Made by a program: the position numbers and the translations under genes. Shown piece by piece: positions 1-9,636 of a stretch of DNA of 23,520 nucleotides. The number at the start of each line of letters is the position of its first letter. The stretch's first letter is position 1. Source of the stretch: Ettlia oleoabundans (taxonomy: Eukaryota; Chlorophyta; Chlorophyceae; Chlamydomonadales); NCBI GenBank assembly GCA_019693395.1, contig JAAMXP010000800.1, positions 1 to 23,520 on the forward strand, read 5' to 3'. Below the pieces are notes generated by a model. That model saw nothing but the letters and a program-made list of their open reading frames with translations, was not told where the DNA came from and did not search any database.

Positions 1-971
1 GCGTTCAGGGCGGGTTTGGGCCGCAACGAAAGCACAGGAACCAGGGGTGTTGTTGCCCCTCACCTGTGTCTATGTGATCCTGCTGCGCCAAGTCGTTTGA
101 TGAGGCGATCACGAAAGCGCCCAGGGGCCGACAGCGCGGGCTGCAGGCCCACCCTACTGTTGTGATCAGCCGACAAACGGCCTAGGCTGCCGCACAAGCC
201 GGTTTAGCTGCAACTTTGTATTGCCACCATCCCGCGGCTGCCTTACACAGAAGCACCGCTTGGATCAGCTGGCGCCCCCACCGCCGCTTCATCCTCAGCG
301 TGCGGATCCTCTTGCGCCGTCGCTTCCAGCGCCATTGACTGTGCCCTCTGTGAGTTCAGACGCACCAGCACGTATATAACAGTCAAGAGGTGGCAAAACC
401 GTGGCTGTTTGTGAAAGCAGGCCCACGCACGGATAGTGCTGCGCCGGTCAACGCCGATTGCAGCTGCCTGAGGTGCCGGCATTCGGCATTCCACTGGCCA
501 GCTGCCGGTTCGTGGGCACTTGCCGACTCCGTGGCAGACCCACATTTTTCCCCTGCTGAGATACATTTGCGCTGCAGAAAACATATCAGCATCCTCCTCC
601 TGTGCATAGTGCCGCTCCGGCGCCTCTCGTTGAGGTGGGCACTGGCAATGAGCAGACCTGCCAATAAGGTTTATACTCTACGCACATGTTGTTAGTCTGC
701 TTCAGAGATTGGATGCAGTTGGTAAATTCGGCTGACTTCTAGCAGGCGGGTGAATAAGACCGTCTTACGTCGCTCAAACAAGGCTTGGAAATTGCCTGGC
801 AGGCTTGAGAGGGTGGCAGAGTAAATGCATAGGACACCACATACCCAGGCTATATACGTAGGCGGGCATGCAGGCATGGAGGTGTAAGGGCTTGGCATGT
901 TGTCTGCGGGTGTCTACAGCGAGCAAACAAACGTCGGTTTATGGCAGCTGTTGGTGTTGCGATGTTGTCGT
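1..971. other. Non-coding or unresolved left flank
   Basis: No gene can be supported with confidence here. On the minus strand, the stretch from about 351 down to a TAA at 243-245 encodes a short acidic, Ala-rich tail (ending PADPSGASV) that reads like an algal C-terminus. It is preceded by acceptor-like CTCACAG and CACAG sites, and TGTAA overlaps the stop. It could be a last exon of the TPR gene, reached from a phase-0 GAG|GTGCAG donor upstream of that gene's apparent stop, or it could be chance. The rest (about 600-970) is AT-richer and looks like 3' UTR or intergenic DNA of the minus-strand TPR gene. Confidence 0.3.
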
Positions 972-3900
972 TCAGTCACCACAGCCCTCCTGGGCAAGCT
1001 GCCGCTGCACCTCTGTGGGATGTGGGGCGCCTACGCCGCCCGCTGTTGCCGCACGCTGCGCTAGCACCAGAAGCTCTGCCAGCAGTCTACAGGCCAGCTC
1101 ATGCCGCGCTTTTCCGACACGTACAGCCCGAGCCAGCTCGCGTGCGCCAACTGTGGAGGCAGCACTGGGCCTGCTAGTCCCGCTGCTGGCCAGCTCTTGC
1201 TCCTCGACAGCCCCTCCTTCGATTGCATCAGTGCCGCCGCCAGTGTCGCCATCCGCGCCTGGCGCCGACAACTCTTGTGGCTGCTGCTGTTGCTGCTGCT
1301 TTTGCTGCTGTCCTTTGGCACTGCTGCTACCTCCATTGCTACCCCCACTAGCATGGGGAAAGGCCTCTGCCAGTACTTGAAGAGCCTGCTCTAAGTCAGC
1401 CGCTGCAGCTGCAATTTCATGCACCGCCGCATGCGCCCTGCTGAGAATGAGCAGGCACTGAGCCACCTCTAGTGCTGCAGAGTCTGGACGCTGTGGTCGC
1501 CTCAGCGTGCTGAGCTCCGGCTTAGATAGCCCTAGCCACGCCAGCAAACCGCCGCTTCCCTCCTTTGGTTCCCCCCTGCGCCGCTGCCAGTCGAGAGACT
1601 CACGGTATGCCTGCTGTGCTATGCTCAACGCCTCCTGAGCTATCTCCACCGCCTGCTGCTGCCCATGCTTTGAAGAACCAGCACCAACCGCCGCTGGGGT
1701 GCCTGCTGGGCTCCCTGCTGCCCCCCCTGGAGATGCCTGCCTGCCTGCCTCTTTTTTGACTGTGGCTGCCGGACTGCCATCTACCTCCTCCGCTGCTGCT
1801 GCAGTGGTTGCTGCAAGCTCCAGTTCAGCCAGCTTGCGCAGTGTGACAGCCACAACAGGGTGGCGTGCCCCCGCATGTGTGCTACGTACCTCCAGGGCCC
1901 GATGCATCAGCCCCCGAGCCTCCTCCCACCGACCCTGCTGCTGCAGCGCTGTCGCCAGGTTCTCTGCTGCGGCTGCCAAGTTGGCATGCTCTAATCCCTG
2001 CTTGACATAAATGCAAAAGAAACGGTGCAGCAGGTGGGAGACGGACGGGCTGAAACATCAATGCCAGGAGCGTCAGCAGGGCAGGGATGGGCGCCATTAT
2101 TTTAGGGTCATGCTGACTGTCTCCAACCATCACCAAACAAGTGCTTCCTTCCAATCAATCCAGATTCCAAACCATTTCCTGGACCCTTCAGAGCTTTTCC
2201 AAATGCTGTTCTAGCCACCCACTCGGAGAACCAATCTGGAGTCACCGAGCGCGTCAGCCATGAGCCCTGCCACCCATGCCATGCCTCTCGATAAGAAGCC
2301 AACCAGAACATGAATGCCAGCGCATATGTGCCCACCTGCGCTGATTCCACGTACTCCAATACACCTCGCAGGAGCTTCTCGGCTTCCTGCGCCCGCCCCG
2401 CTTCAAGCAGCATCTCAGCCAGCCGCCCGCGGCGCCGCACGCAGCCAGGGGTGGCACCCACCCCCTGCGACAGGTGTAGTCAAGACCAGCTGAACACAGG
2501 AGCACTGGCAGGCACAGAATTGACATCTGTACAAGGTTTCCCATCATGCAAACTGTGTCACCGTGTCCCGGGGTGCTCCCGCAACCCGAGACCCAAGGTG
2601 TCAGAGACCACTTTTTTCTTCTCTTAACCGTAACGGGACCCACCGTCCCTTCACACCCAGCAACCCACCTCCTTCGACACGCTACATCCAATACTCACAT
2701 GACACCAATCCTGCTCGGCGGTTTTACAACCCCAACCCCAAACCCAAACTTAAACCCACACCAGCACCCACCCAACAGACCCCAAACCCACATGATGAAC
2801 CCACACACACCCAGCAATCCACCAACCTGCGCCTCCATAATCTCCAATGACTGCTGCACCAGCGTCACCGCCTGGTGGCGTTGCCCTTGCTGCCACCGCA
2901 CCTCGCCAAGGTGATACATGGTGTTGCTGGTCTCACTGCGGCACGAATTGGGTGGGAATTTATTAGAAACTACTGCGATCACAAATAGTAGATCAAACAA
3001 TATGTAACTCATATTTGTTTGATAAGCTGCTGCGGTTGGGCAGGGACGCGCCCCTGCCCCCAATGCACGCGCCTGTGCCGTGTGCCCAGTACTTCCAGCT
3101 TTATCCTCAGCGCCTGCTCGTAGCAGTCTGCCGCCTGAGCCAGCTGGCGGCGTGAGAGGTGGAAGCCCCCCAGGTTGTGGAGGGCAAAGGCCACACGGGC
3201 GTCACGCAGGCTGTAGGCTTTAGTCAGGATTTGAAGGGCCTGCGGGGACTTGCAGGGACCAGAAGCATAGCCAGAGGGAAGAGATGCTCAGTTGTTATGC
3301 ATATTATGTTATGAGGTGGATGGACGGTGGTGGGGTCAGGGCTTACAGCAGGGTCAGCAGTCATTAACCACCGGGCGGCCGCGATAATCGGTTCAACAAG
3401 GCCGAGCCTTGGCTGCGGCTGGACCACCGCTTCTCATCCCTTCAACATGCTATCATCTGCATCATAACTGAGGGCACCTCAACCACCTGGCGGTACAGCG
3501 GTTCTGCCTCGTCGTACCGCCGCTGCAGCCGGTAGTACTCCGCCAGGTTGTTGCAGGCGGATGCCAGGTGGGGGTCCTCAGGCCCAAACCCAGCCTGGGC
3601 CATCTCCACTGCCTGATGCAGGCACATGTTGGGGGAGCAGTTTGGGTAGGTATACGGGGGGTGGGCTGGCAGTCGGCCACCCTTACTGGTATCACCCGGC
3701 CAGTCGGGAAGCCAAGCACACCACCACCAGGCCAAATCATTGGATAATGGAAGCAGACTCTACTAACTTTACAATCTACTAACTTTACAAAAAGGATGCC
3801 AGGCCAAATCATTGGCTATCAAAATCAGAGTCTAGTAACAGTACTAACAGACCTTCTTGAAGTATCGCTCAGCTTCCACGTTGCGCCCTTGCTGCAGCAG

Positions 3901-4406
3901 CTCCCGCCCCATATCAGTGAACACACGCCACTGCAGGCAGCAGAGCCAGCAAAACATGCGTTTTCCTTATGGAGTGGCCTTATGGAGTGGCGTGGCAGCC
4001 AATGCCTTTGTGTGGTTGGTGGGGGAGGGGAGAAGTAGTGCGACTGCATTGGGTTTCAGTACCAGAGTGGGTTGAGCAGCTGTGATGACACCCTCACCTG
4101 TGCGGTGGCGCTGTTGCTCACTGCCACCGGCTGTTCTTCCAGTTTGGTATTGCTGCAGTCCGGGCAGTTGCTGCCGTCATCTTGCTGCTGTTGTTGGCTG
4201 GGGGCGTCCTGCGTTGGCGCTTCAGCAAGGCCCCACTGCACAGAGGCCGCCGACGCCAAACCGACGACAGCGGCGGCAGTGGCGGTGGTGCGACTAGGGT
4301 GGCTGCATGCAGCGGCAATCTGACTGGACCACTGGTGATCGGAGTATGATCCTGTTCGGCTCACGGCTGCGCCTAGTCGCTTAGCGAGACTTCCAAGCCG
4401 TCTCAT
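972..4406 (-). CDS. Kinesin-light-chain-like TPR protein with organelle-type N-terminus
   Basis: Seven exons can be threaded in one frame, read on the minus strand: 4406-4098, 3930-3853, 3612-3478, 3239-3069, 2931-2827, 2464-2336, 1997-972. They give about 650 residues. Residues 1-60 are basic, Ser/Ala-rich and low in acid (start MRRLGSLAKRLGAAV), with a hydrophobic Ala/Val stretch, as in a mitochondrial or plastid presequence. Residues 104-370 hold about six TPR units of the KLC type, with motifs such as ACNNLAEYYRLQRRYDEAEP and NTMYHLGEV at the regular 42-residue spacing. TPR proteins are protein-interaction scaffolds; the partner here is unknown. From about residue 370 the protein becomes Ala/Gly/Ser-rich with a Gln tract near 541, and a helical segment follows. 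An in-frame ATG 15 codons upstream (4451) is possible, but the 4406 start gives the cleaner presequence. The C-terminus is uncertain if an exon near 243-351 is used. It is not a true kinesin light chain as far as can be seen: no heptad-repeat coiled coil is visible. Plant TPR/KLC-related proteins are the likely homologues. Confidence 0.82.
1275..1313 (-). repeat. CAG/CTG trinucleotide tract coding for polyGln
   Basis: The plus strand carries an interrupted run of CTG and TTG triplets. On the coding (minus) strand these read as CAG/CAA, giving a Gln-rich tract with one Lys in the last exon of the TPR gene. Such tracts are common in low-complexity linkers of green-algal proteins and may vary in length between strains. 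Confidence 0.8.
2728..2789 (-). repeat. C-rich intron tract; G-rich in the transcript
   Basis: Inside the TPR-gene intron 2465-2826 the plus strand has repeated CCC/CCCC runs separated by AA/AAA. The sense (minus) strand therefore carries GGG/GGGG runs. The block 2767-2789 has four G-runs with loops of 1, 6 and 3 nt, which fits the simple G-quadruplex rule. It resembles degenerate plant-type telomere units but has no perfect unit repeat. Confidence 0.55.
3727..3815. repeat. Direct and tandem repeats in TPR-gene intron
   Basis: A 17-bp sequence (CCAGGCCAAATCATTGG) occurs exactly at 3727-3743 and 3799-3815. Between the copies, a 16-bp unit (TCTACTAACTTTACAA) is perfectly tandem at 3759-3774 and 3775-3790. 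All lie in the intron 3613-3852. Each 16-bp unit carries TTACA, which is TGTAA in the direction of the TPR transcript. A separate 13-bp tandem repeat (CTTATGGAGTGGC) lies at 3966-3978 and 3979-3991 in the next intron (3931-4097). Confidence 0.85.
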
Positions 4407-4480
4407 GGCAATAATGCCTGATGCGGCTATGATAACGTGATTCACCTCCACTCACAGCGTCCGATCAAGTTATCAATGCC
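4407..4480. promoter_or_regulatory. Short divergent promoter between TPR and PLP-enzyme genes
   Basis: The start codons of two head-to-head genes are only 74 bp apart if the first ATG (4481) is used for the plus-strand gene, or 230 bp apart if its second in-frame ATG (4637) is the start. Both 5' UTRs and the promoter must fit here or overlap coding sequence. No convincing TATA box is visible. A shared bidirectional promoter is an inference from spacing. Confidence 0.5.
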
Positions 4481-7195
4481 ATGCCGTGGTTGATTTTGAT
4501 AAAACAGTGGGGGAGTGCACTCGGTGCTTTGCGTGTCCAGCCTGCTGCGCTGCAGGCCTTGTTGCCGCCATCGCTGCTGAATTCACATCTACCAATCGCT
4601 GTTTCAAAGTACTGTAGTGGGCAGCGGCTGGACGCCATGCTTCAGTCGGAGAGGCTGCTTCTGACGGCGGCTGCCGGCGCTGGCCTGGTGCTTTATAGAG
4701 TGAGTACGCCGCGTCAATGGTGATACGCCTTTGACGACAGCCATGCAGTACTGCCGTCTGCTGCCGCCGCTACCGCCTCTCACCCCGCTCCGTGCTTGCT
4801 TTTGAAAACCAGGTCCTCATCTCACGAACACGGTTGCCTCCCACCGTAATGTACGGCTTGAGAGACCTGGCAGGCTGGCTGATGGGAGCAGCAGCGGGTC
4901 AAGATGTGCGGCAGCTGCAGTGGCACCACTTGCGTGGTGCCTCCAGCAGCCTACGTCCAGTTGGGGAGGGGCTGGCCAACCTTATCGGCAACACCCCACT
5001 CATCAGGCTGAGCAGCTTATCTCAACAGACAGGCTGTGAGGTGCGTAGGAGGGAAAGCTAGCTGCAATGTCTGATCAGGCCACTATAGTATTGCTCTGTG
5101 AGATAACTTAGCACCTGGCATGCTGCTGGCGAGTTGGTTGCTGAGAGTCATCATTTCAACCACCCTTGCTGCTGGTCACGTCTCCTATGCTCCCTGCTCC
5201 TGAGTCTTAACAGATCCTGGCAAAGTCCGAGTTCGTGAATCCCGGCGGCAGCGTGAAGGACCGAGTGGCGTTAGAGATCATCCAAGAAGCAATGGAAGAG
5301 GGACGGCTGGCGCCAGGCGGGTTAGTCACGGAAGGCACAGTGGGCAGCACAGGTGTCAGCTTGGCAATGTGCGCCGCTGCCTACGGCTGCCATGCTTTCA
5401 TAGCCATGCCTGATGACGCGGCAATAGAGAAGGCGCAGATGCTGCAGGTGGGTGCCGCCGCTGTACCTGGTTTGCCAGAGAGTTGGCCCTAGGCTCGGTG
5501 GAGTGGTTGCTGGCTGGGAGGGAGTCCAGTTCAAACACATTGCAGAGTTGCAAGGCTACCGGCCCTCTTAACCTTAGGCAGCAAAGCGGGTGAAGCTACA
5601 TCTGACTGCTGCCTAGTCGTACACAATATTGGCCGCTGCGCAGGCACTGGGCGCCGAGGTGCTGCGGCTGCGCCCCGTGTCCATCACCCACCCCGACCAT
5701 TTTGTCAATGTGGCTCGAAGGAGAGCCGCGGAGCAAACCAATGCCATATTTTCCGACCAGTTTGAGAACCCTGCCAACTTCCGAGCGCACCTGAAGACTG
5801 GTGGGTGGTTTTGCTGCGTTGCCGGGTGGCGTTAAGACTGATTGCTTTGGGTCCTCTTACTGGTGCCAAGCTGCCTCTGCATCAGCTCCCAGCCAGGCAT
5901 CGTGTACTCCTGCTGGTCAGAGGCAGCTGCACCTGTAACTGCCACACCTTGGCAAAAGCTACCTTGGTTGCGTTGCTCCACATCCCTCGCTCAGGCCAGG
6001 AGATTTGGGAGCAAACCAGCGGGCGGGTGGACGCCTTCGTTAGCGGTGCGGGCACTGGCGGCACCATAGCGGGGGTGTCCTGTTACTTAAAGCAGCAGCG
6101 GCCAGAGGTGCAGGTCTTCTTGATAGATCCACCTGGCAGCGGGCTGTACAACAAGGCAAGCCAGCTGTCATACAGAGCCTGCCTATCTTTGCTGTTGGAA
6201 AGTACGTATGCCGTGCTGCCAGCCAGCACCGTCCGCCTGTGCTTGTGGTTTTCTTGGCTGGAGCACGGTGTTAATGCGGGGATGTGCTTCCTTTTTGGTG
6301 TAATGCCTGCAGGTGACGAGGGGGGTGATGTACACGCGTGAGGAAGCGGAAGGCAAGCGGCTGCGGCATCCCTTTGACACAATCACAGGTGGGCGGTTGT
6401 TGTGCAGGCAGTACAATGCAGGTGGCACAAGCGCCCGTAGGCACTCCACAGCGCTTGTGACAGGCTGCATGGGGTTTTATTTTTGTGCACCTGCCACTTC
6501 CACTGCAATTTTCGTGCGTGGTTATGCTGCCCTTGCTGCATTCCACGCTGGGCTGTTCTGCATGCAGAGGGCATCGGCATCAACCGGCTGACCCAAAATT
6601 TTGCCAAGGCCAGAGTAGATGGAGCCTTCAAGGGCACCGATAAGGAGGCGGTTGAGATGGTAAGTGAATGGTTGGATGGATGAATGCATGATTGGCCACT
6701 GCTAGATGCATCAACCTGTCGCTATGTGGTGCTTCAGTGGTGGCGAGTGGGCGGTAAAGTCTTTGGCAGGTGGACAGTGATAGATTATGTTGCACCCATC
6801 TTGCAACGGAATGGAAGAAAGTGGCAGAAGGAGAGACGTGTCTGCTGCATCTGTGAAGACTGCTGCCGACGAAAACATGTACTGTATGGCGTACCGTGTC
6901 CATAAGCAGAATCACATGGCCGTGCTGGCTCCCCATTCTTCCCATATGCTTGCTCACCCCAATGCAGGCCCAGTACCTCTTGCGCAACGAAGGCCTGTTC
7001 GTGGGCAGCAGCGCAGCAATGAACTGTGTGGGTGCGGTCAAGGCCGCGAGGCGCCTGGGTCCAGGACACACCATTGTAACTGTGCTCTGCGATGGCGGCA
7101 ATCGCCACCTGTCCAAGTTCCACTCTTCGGAGTATTTGGCGCAGCACGGGTTGACGCCCGAAGCGAGCGGGCGGGGGCTTGATTTTGTTGCGTAA
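4481..7195 (+). CDS. Cysteine-synthase-like PLP enzyme with N-terminal membrane anchor
   Basis: Eight exons join in one frame: 4481-4699, 4813-5040, 5214-5447, 5644-5800, 5995-6155, 6313-6388, 6568-6659, 6968-7195 (464 residues). It is a fold-type II PLP enzyme of the CysK/CBS family. Residues 128-137 (NLIGNTPLIR) are the usual N-terminal core motif, and K164 in NPGGSVKDR is the expected Schiff-base lysine. GAGTGGT near 297-303 would bind the PLP phosphate. The cofactor/substrate loop reads EGTVGSTG (189-196) rather than the bacterial/plant TSGNTG, and the C-terminal motif is CDGGNRHLSKF. Together with GLYNKVTRGVMYTREEAEGK this matches the membrane-anchored fungal 'cysteine synthase 2' subgroup (yeast YGR012W type) better than classic O-acetylserine sulfhydrylase. 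Residues 58-72 form a short hydrophobic anchor ending in LVLYR. A second ATG at 4637 (residue 53), in a good context, may be the real start and would place the anchor at the N-terminus. Catalytic substrate is not certain. The intron 6156-6312 begins with GC. Confidence 0.9.
6156..6312 (+). other. GC-AG intron in the PLP-enzyme gene
   Basis: The exon ends AACAAG and the intron begins GCAAGC, closing with CCTGCAG. Joining across it gives GSGLYNKVTRGVMYT, the expected family sequence. Extra bases would have to be added or removed for any nearby GT donor to work. AG|GCAAG is the classic context of a GC donor. Confidence 0.85.
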
Positions 7196-7219
7196 ATGGC
7201 GATGGCAATCTACAGAGCA

Positions 7220-7224
7220 TGTAA
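7220..7224 (+). terminator. TGTAA poly(A) signal of the PLP-enzyme gene
   Basis: TGTAA, the usual chlorophyte polyadenylation signal, begins 25 nt after the TAA stop at 7195. This implies an unusually short 3' UTR if it is used. The motif is short enough to occur by chance. Confidence 0.5.
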
Positions 7225-7423
7225 CCGATCAGCAGCACTCTGGTGAGAAGACGATTGGCAGTAAAACTAAAAGGTGAACTAGGCAGCTGCTGGGGCAAAC
7301 CCGCTGTGCCTGCTATGTGCGGCGCTCACCAAAGCAGGTTGTTATGTGTGGTTCCTTCTGTTTCCACAGTGTCGCGCTTCTTAGTGATGTCGCATTTTCC
7401 TCGTAACGCCGAGAGTTGGGGCG

Positions 7424-8887
7424 ATGGAGTGCAGGGTGTCAATCCGAGTACGAGACAGGGATCGGACGCGGCTATCGCTTTGCAGTTTGCCAGACGGCGC
7501 AGTAGGTAAGCGGTTTGTTGTGTGCGACGCTGCCCGCCGGCATGTCGACCGCTCTGAACTGGCGGCAGTGGGCGGTGCGGCCTGCCAACCGCTACTTGAC
7601 CATGTTGTTCAGTCACCTCATCTCCGTTCTCCACTTGCAGGCACCCCTCAAGCGTGCCGTTTCAAACATTTTACCCCGCAGGGTGCCTTCCGGCCAGCTG
7701 GCACCAAATGCAGCACTGTTGAGGGCGGCGCTGACCTTGTGACTCCAAACGGCCTTCGTGCGGTGCGGGCCAGGAGAGCTGTTGCCTGGCTTGATTTGCT
7801 GGAAAACGTTGACCGATACATGCACCCGCTTTCTTGGTTTACTTCTGCAGTGCGTCTCCATGCATAACCGCGCCAACACTGGCCCAAGCCCCTTGCATCC
7901 AATCGACCTGTCTGCGGCACTGAGCAATGCAGCACCAGCAAAGGAGGCTCTGCTCTTGGGAGTGGTAGCAGAGGAAGCTTCAGAACCCAGCTGCCCTGCC
8001 GCAATGACAAGGCAGAGTAGTAGCACCACGGTGCTGCGGCCATTGCTAAGCACTCAGACCTCTGCAGCCAGCTAGAGCGGTAAGCAAAACCTGCAGGTGC
8101 CAATTGCAAGCTCTTTGTGGTCCTTTGCATGATCAAATGCCCAGCGTTGAGTGCCTGGCAAACCACGTGCCTGGGATGTGCCCATCTCCAATCCCCTTGC
8201 AAGGGGTACGCCTACTCACGGTTATATTTGTTTCACCCACCTTTTTGTTCCAGATCTCAGCACGGTAGTCAGCAGCGCTGGCATTGAGCCCCTGAGGATG
8301 TGCCTGCCAAGCTTTGAGGACGAAGACGGAAGTTATTGTGATGAGGAGCTAGACAATAGCTACGTGTATTTTGACTTCATGTGCCTTCCAGACAGCCCAC
8401 ACAGTGCACGTGTCTACAAATATTCGACTCGCCAGGCAAGCCTTTGCCGCAGCAGTGCTGCCGCAAGCGGCACTGCAGTGAGCGTACTGTGACCGGCGGC
8501 AGGGAGGTGCGCTTTGGCAGCAGTGCGAGCGCCACCAAAGCCAGCCCAAGTGCCATTGCCAGCAACCCTAGCACTGGCAGCACCAGCGCGACTGTTTCAC
8601 AGCCATGGTCGTGCCGCTCTCTGGTGAAGGAGCCGGTGGTGGCGAGCGGCACAACCATGGCTGTGTACAGCAGCGGCGCATTTGGTAGCCCAATCAAGGT
8701 GGAGGAATCATGCATGGAGCCGCAGCCGGTATCAGCTGCCATACCGCCGCCCAAGCGGGCGCTCGCCAGCTGCAAGCCGTCAGCTACCCTTCCCTTTGCG
8801 TTCTGGGCGCTTGGCGCATTGGCTGGCGCGGCAGCTGCACTGCTGGCACTCAGGAAACATGGTAAAGTTCTCTGGCGCTGCAGATGA
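7424..8887 (+). CDS. Unrecognised protein with C-terminal membrane anchor (model unresolved)
   Basis: No family is recognised. A plausible chain is 7424-7505, 7641-7762, 7851-8016 or 8079, 8254-8380 and 8479-8887, about 300 residues. Splice phases agree at every junction, but two points are unresolved. If the strong GTAAGC donor at 8080 is used, a TAG at 8073-8075 lies in frame; a weaker donor at 8017 avoids it. The acidic exon after 8254 (PSFEDEDGSYCDEELDNSY) stays open to a stop at 8490, while the following coding-like stretch is in another frame, so an intron (perhaps 8381-8478) or a frameshift is needed. The last part is Ser/Thr/Pro-rich. It ends in one hydrophobic helix (FAFWALGALAGAAAALLAL) followed by basic residues, as in tail-anchored proteins whose bulk faces the cytosol. 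A pseudogene or two separate short genes are alternatives. Confidence 0.4.
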
Positions 8888-9636
8888 AACGTTCTGGGCC
8901 CAGCAGCAGGTTGGCTCCACCATACACAGGCCCAGCACAGGGCTTAACTCTCACCCGACGGCGTGATGCCAGTGGCGGCATTCCCTGCAGCGCTTCAAGT
9001 ATCTCAATGAAGGGAACACTGTTCCTATAATATAACGGACTGCGTGGTTTGTAGTAACTGACAGTGCAGCCTCTCCCAATGGCACAGGGCAATACTGCTA
9101 GTAGCTGTTAGTAAGAGGGGACCGCCAGTTGTCGAGTCGGTTGGCGGCAGGGGTGGAAGGGACGGAATGCTGACAAAAACATCCCGGCCTTTCGCAAACT
9201 TCCGGTAGCGTTTTCAATGATTTATTTGTAGTTAGGCTTGCTTGACGGCCGAGAATGTCCGGAACTGGCGGAGTGCCGCTGCGGGGCGGCAACGCCAAAT
9301 GGGTGCAGGCACATGGCGGGAGACAGTGCAGCAAGCTGCATGTAGAAGCAGGCAAGGCAGTGACGGCAGTCTCGGAGCAGCGCAACTGCGACATGGGTTT
9401 GGTTTTGGTTTTGGCAGCTGCTTGGTTTGCCTGAAAGCACGGTTTTGAAAGATAAAGTTGCGACGAAGCCTTTTACGGGGACGGGCTGAAGGGTGCTTGC
9501 CCACCGCCTTGCCTGTCCGGGTCAGCTGACGCAGGCTGCAGTGCCCGTTGCCGCCAGTCGCCGAGTGTTGTGCTCTCGCTTTCCCTTCCAATCCGCCTGG
9601 TCCGCAGACTTGCTCCCCCATGGTCAGAGCGATGAG
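8888..9636 (+). promoter_or_regulatory. Upstream region of the ABC transporter gene
   Basis: About 750 bp separates the previous gene from the first recognisable transporter exon. It should hold the 3' end of the upstream gene and the transporter promoter and 5' UTR. An AT-rich patch, CCTATAATATAACGG around 9024-9038, is the only TATA-like sequence; its function is not shown. The frame upstream of 9637 is open from about 9493, so a further 5' exon or an earlier start cannot be excluded. Confidence 0.35.

Noticed and set aside
2728..2830. Interstitial telomere-like sequence
   Set aside because: CCC/AAA runs resemble plant-type telomere repeats, but unit length is irregular and no perfect tandem CCCTAAA is present.
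8073..8075. Nuclear reassignment of TAG to a sense codon
   Set aside because: A single TAG in an uncertain gene model is weak evidence, an alternative donor avoids it, and the HOP gene in this window ends with TAG used as a stop.
8864..8885. Mini-intron (GTAAAG...CTGCAG) near the end of the orphan gene
   Set aside because: At about 22 bp it is far shorter than any other intron here and below a workable spliceosomal length.
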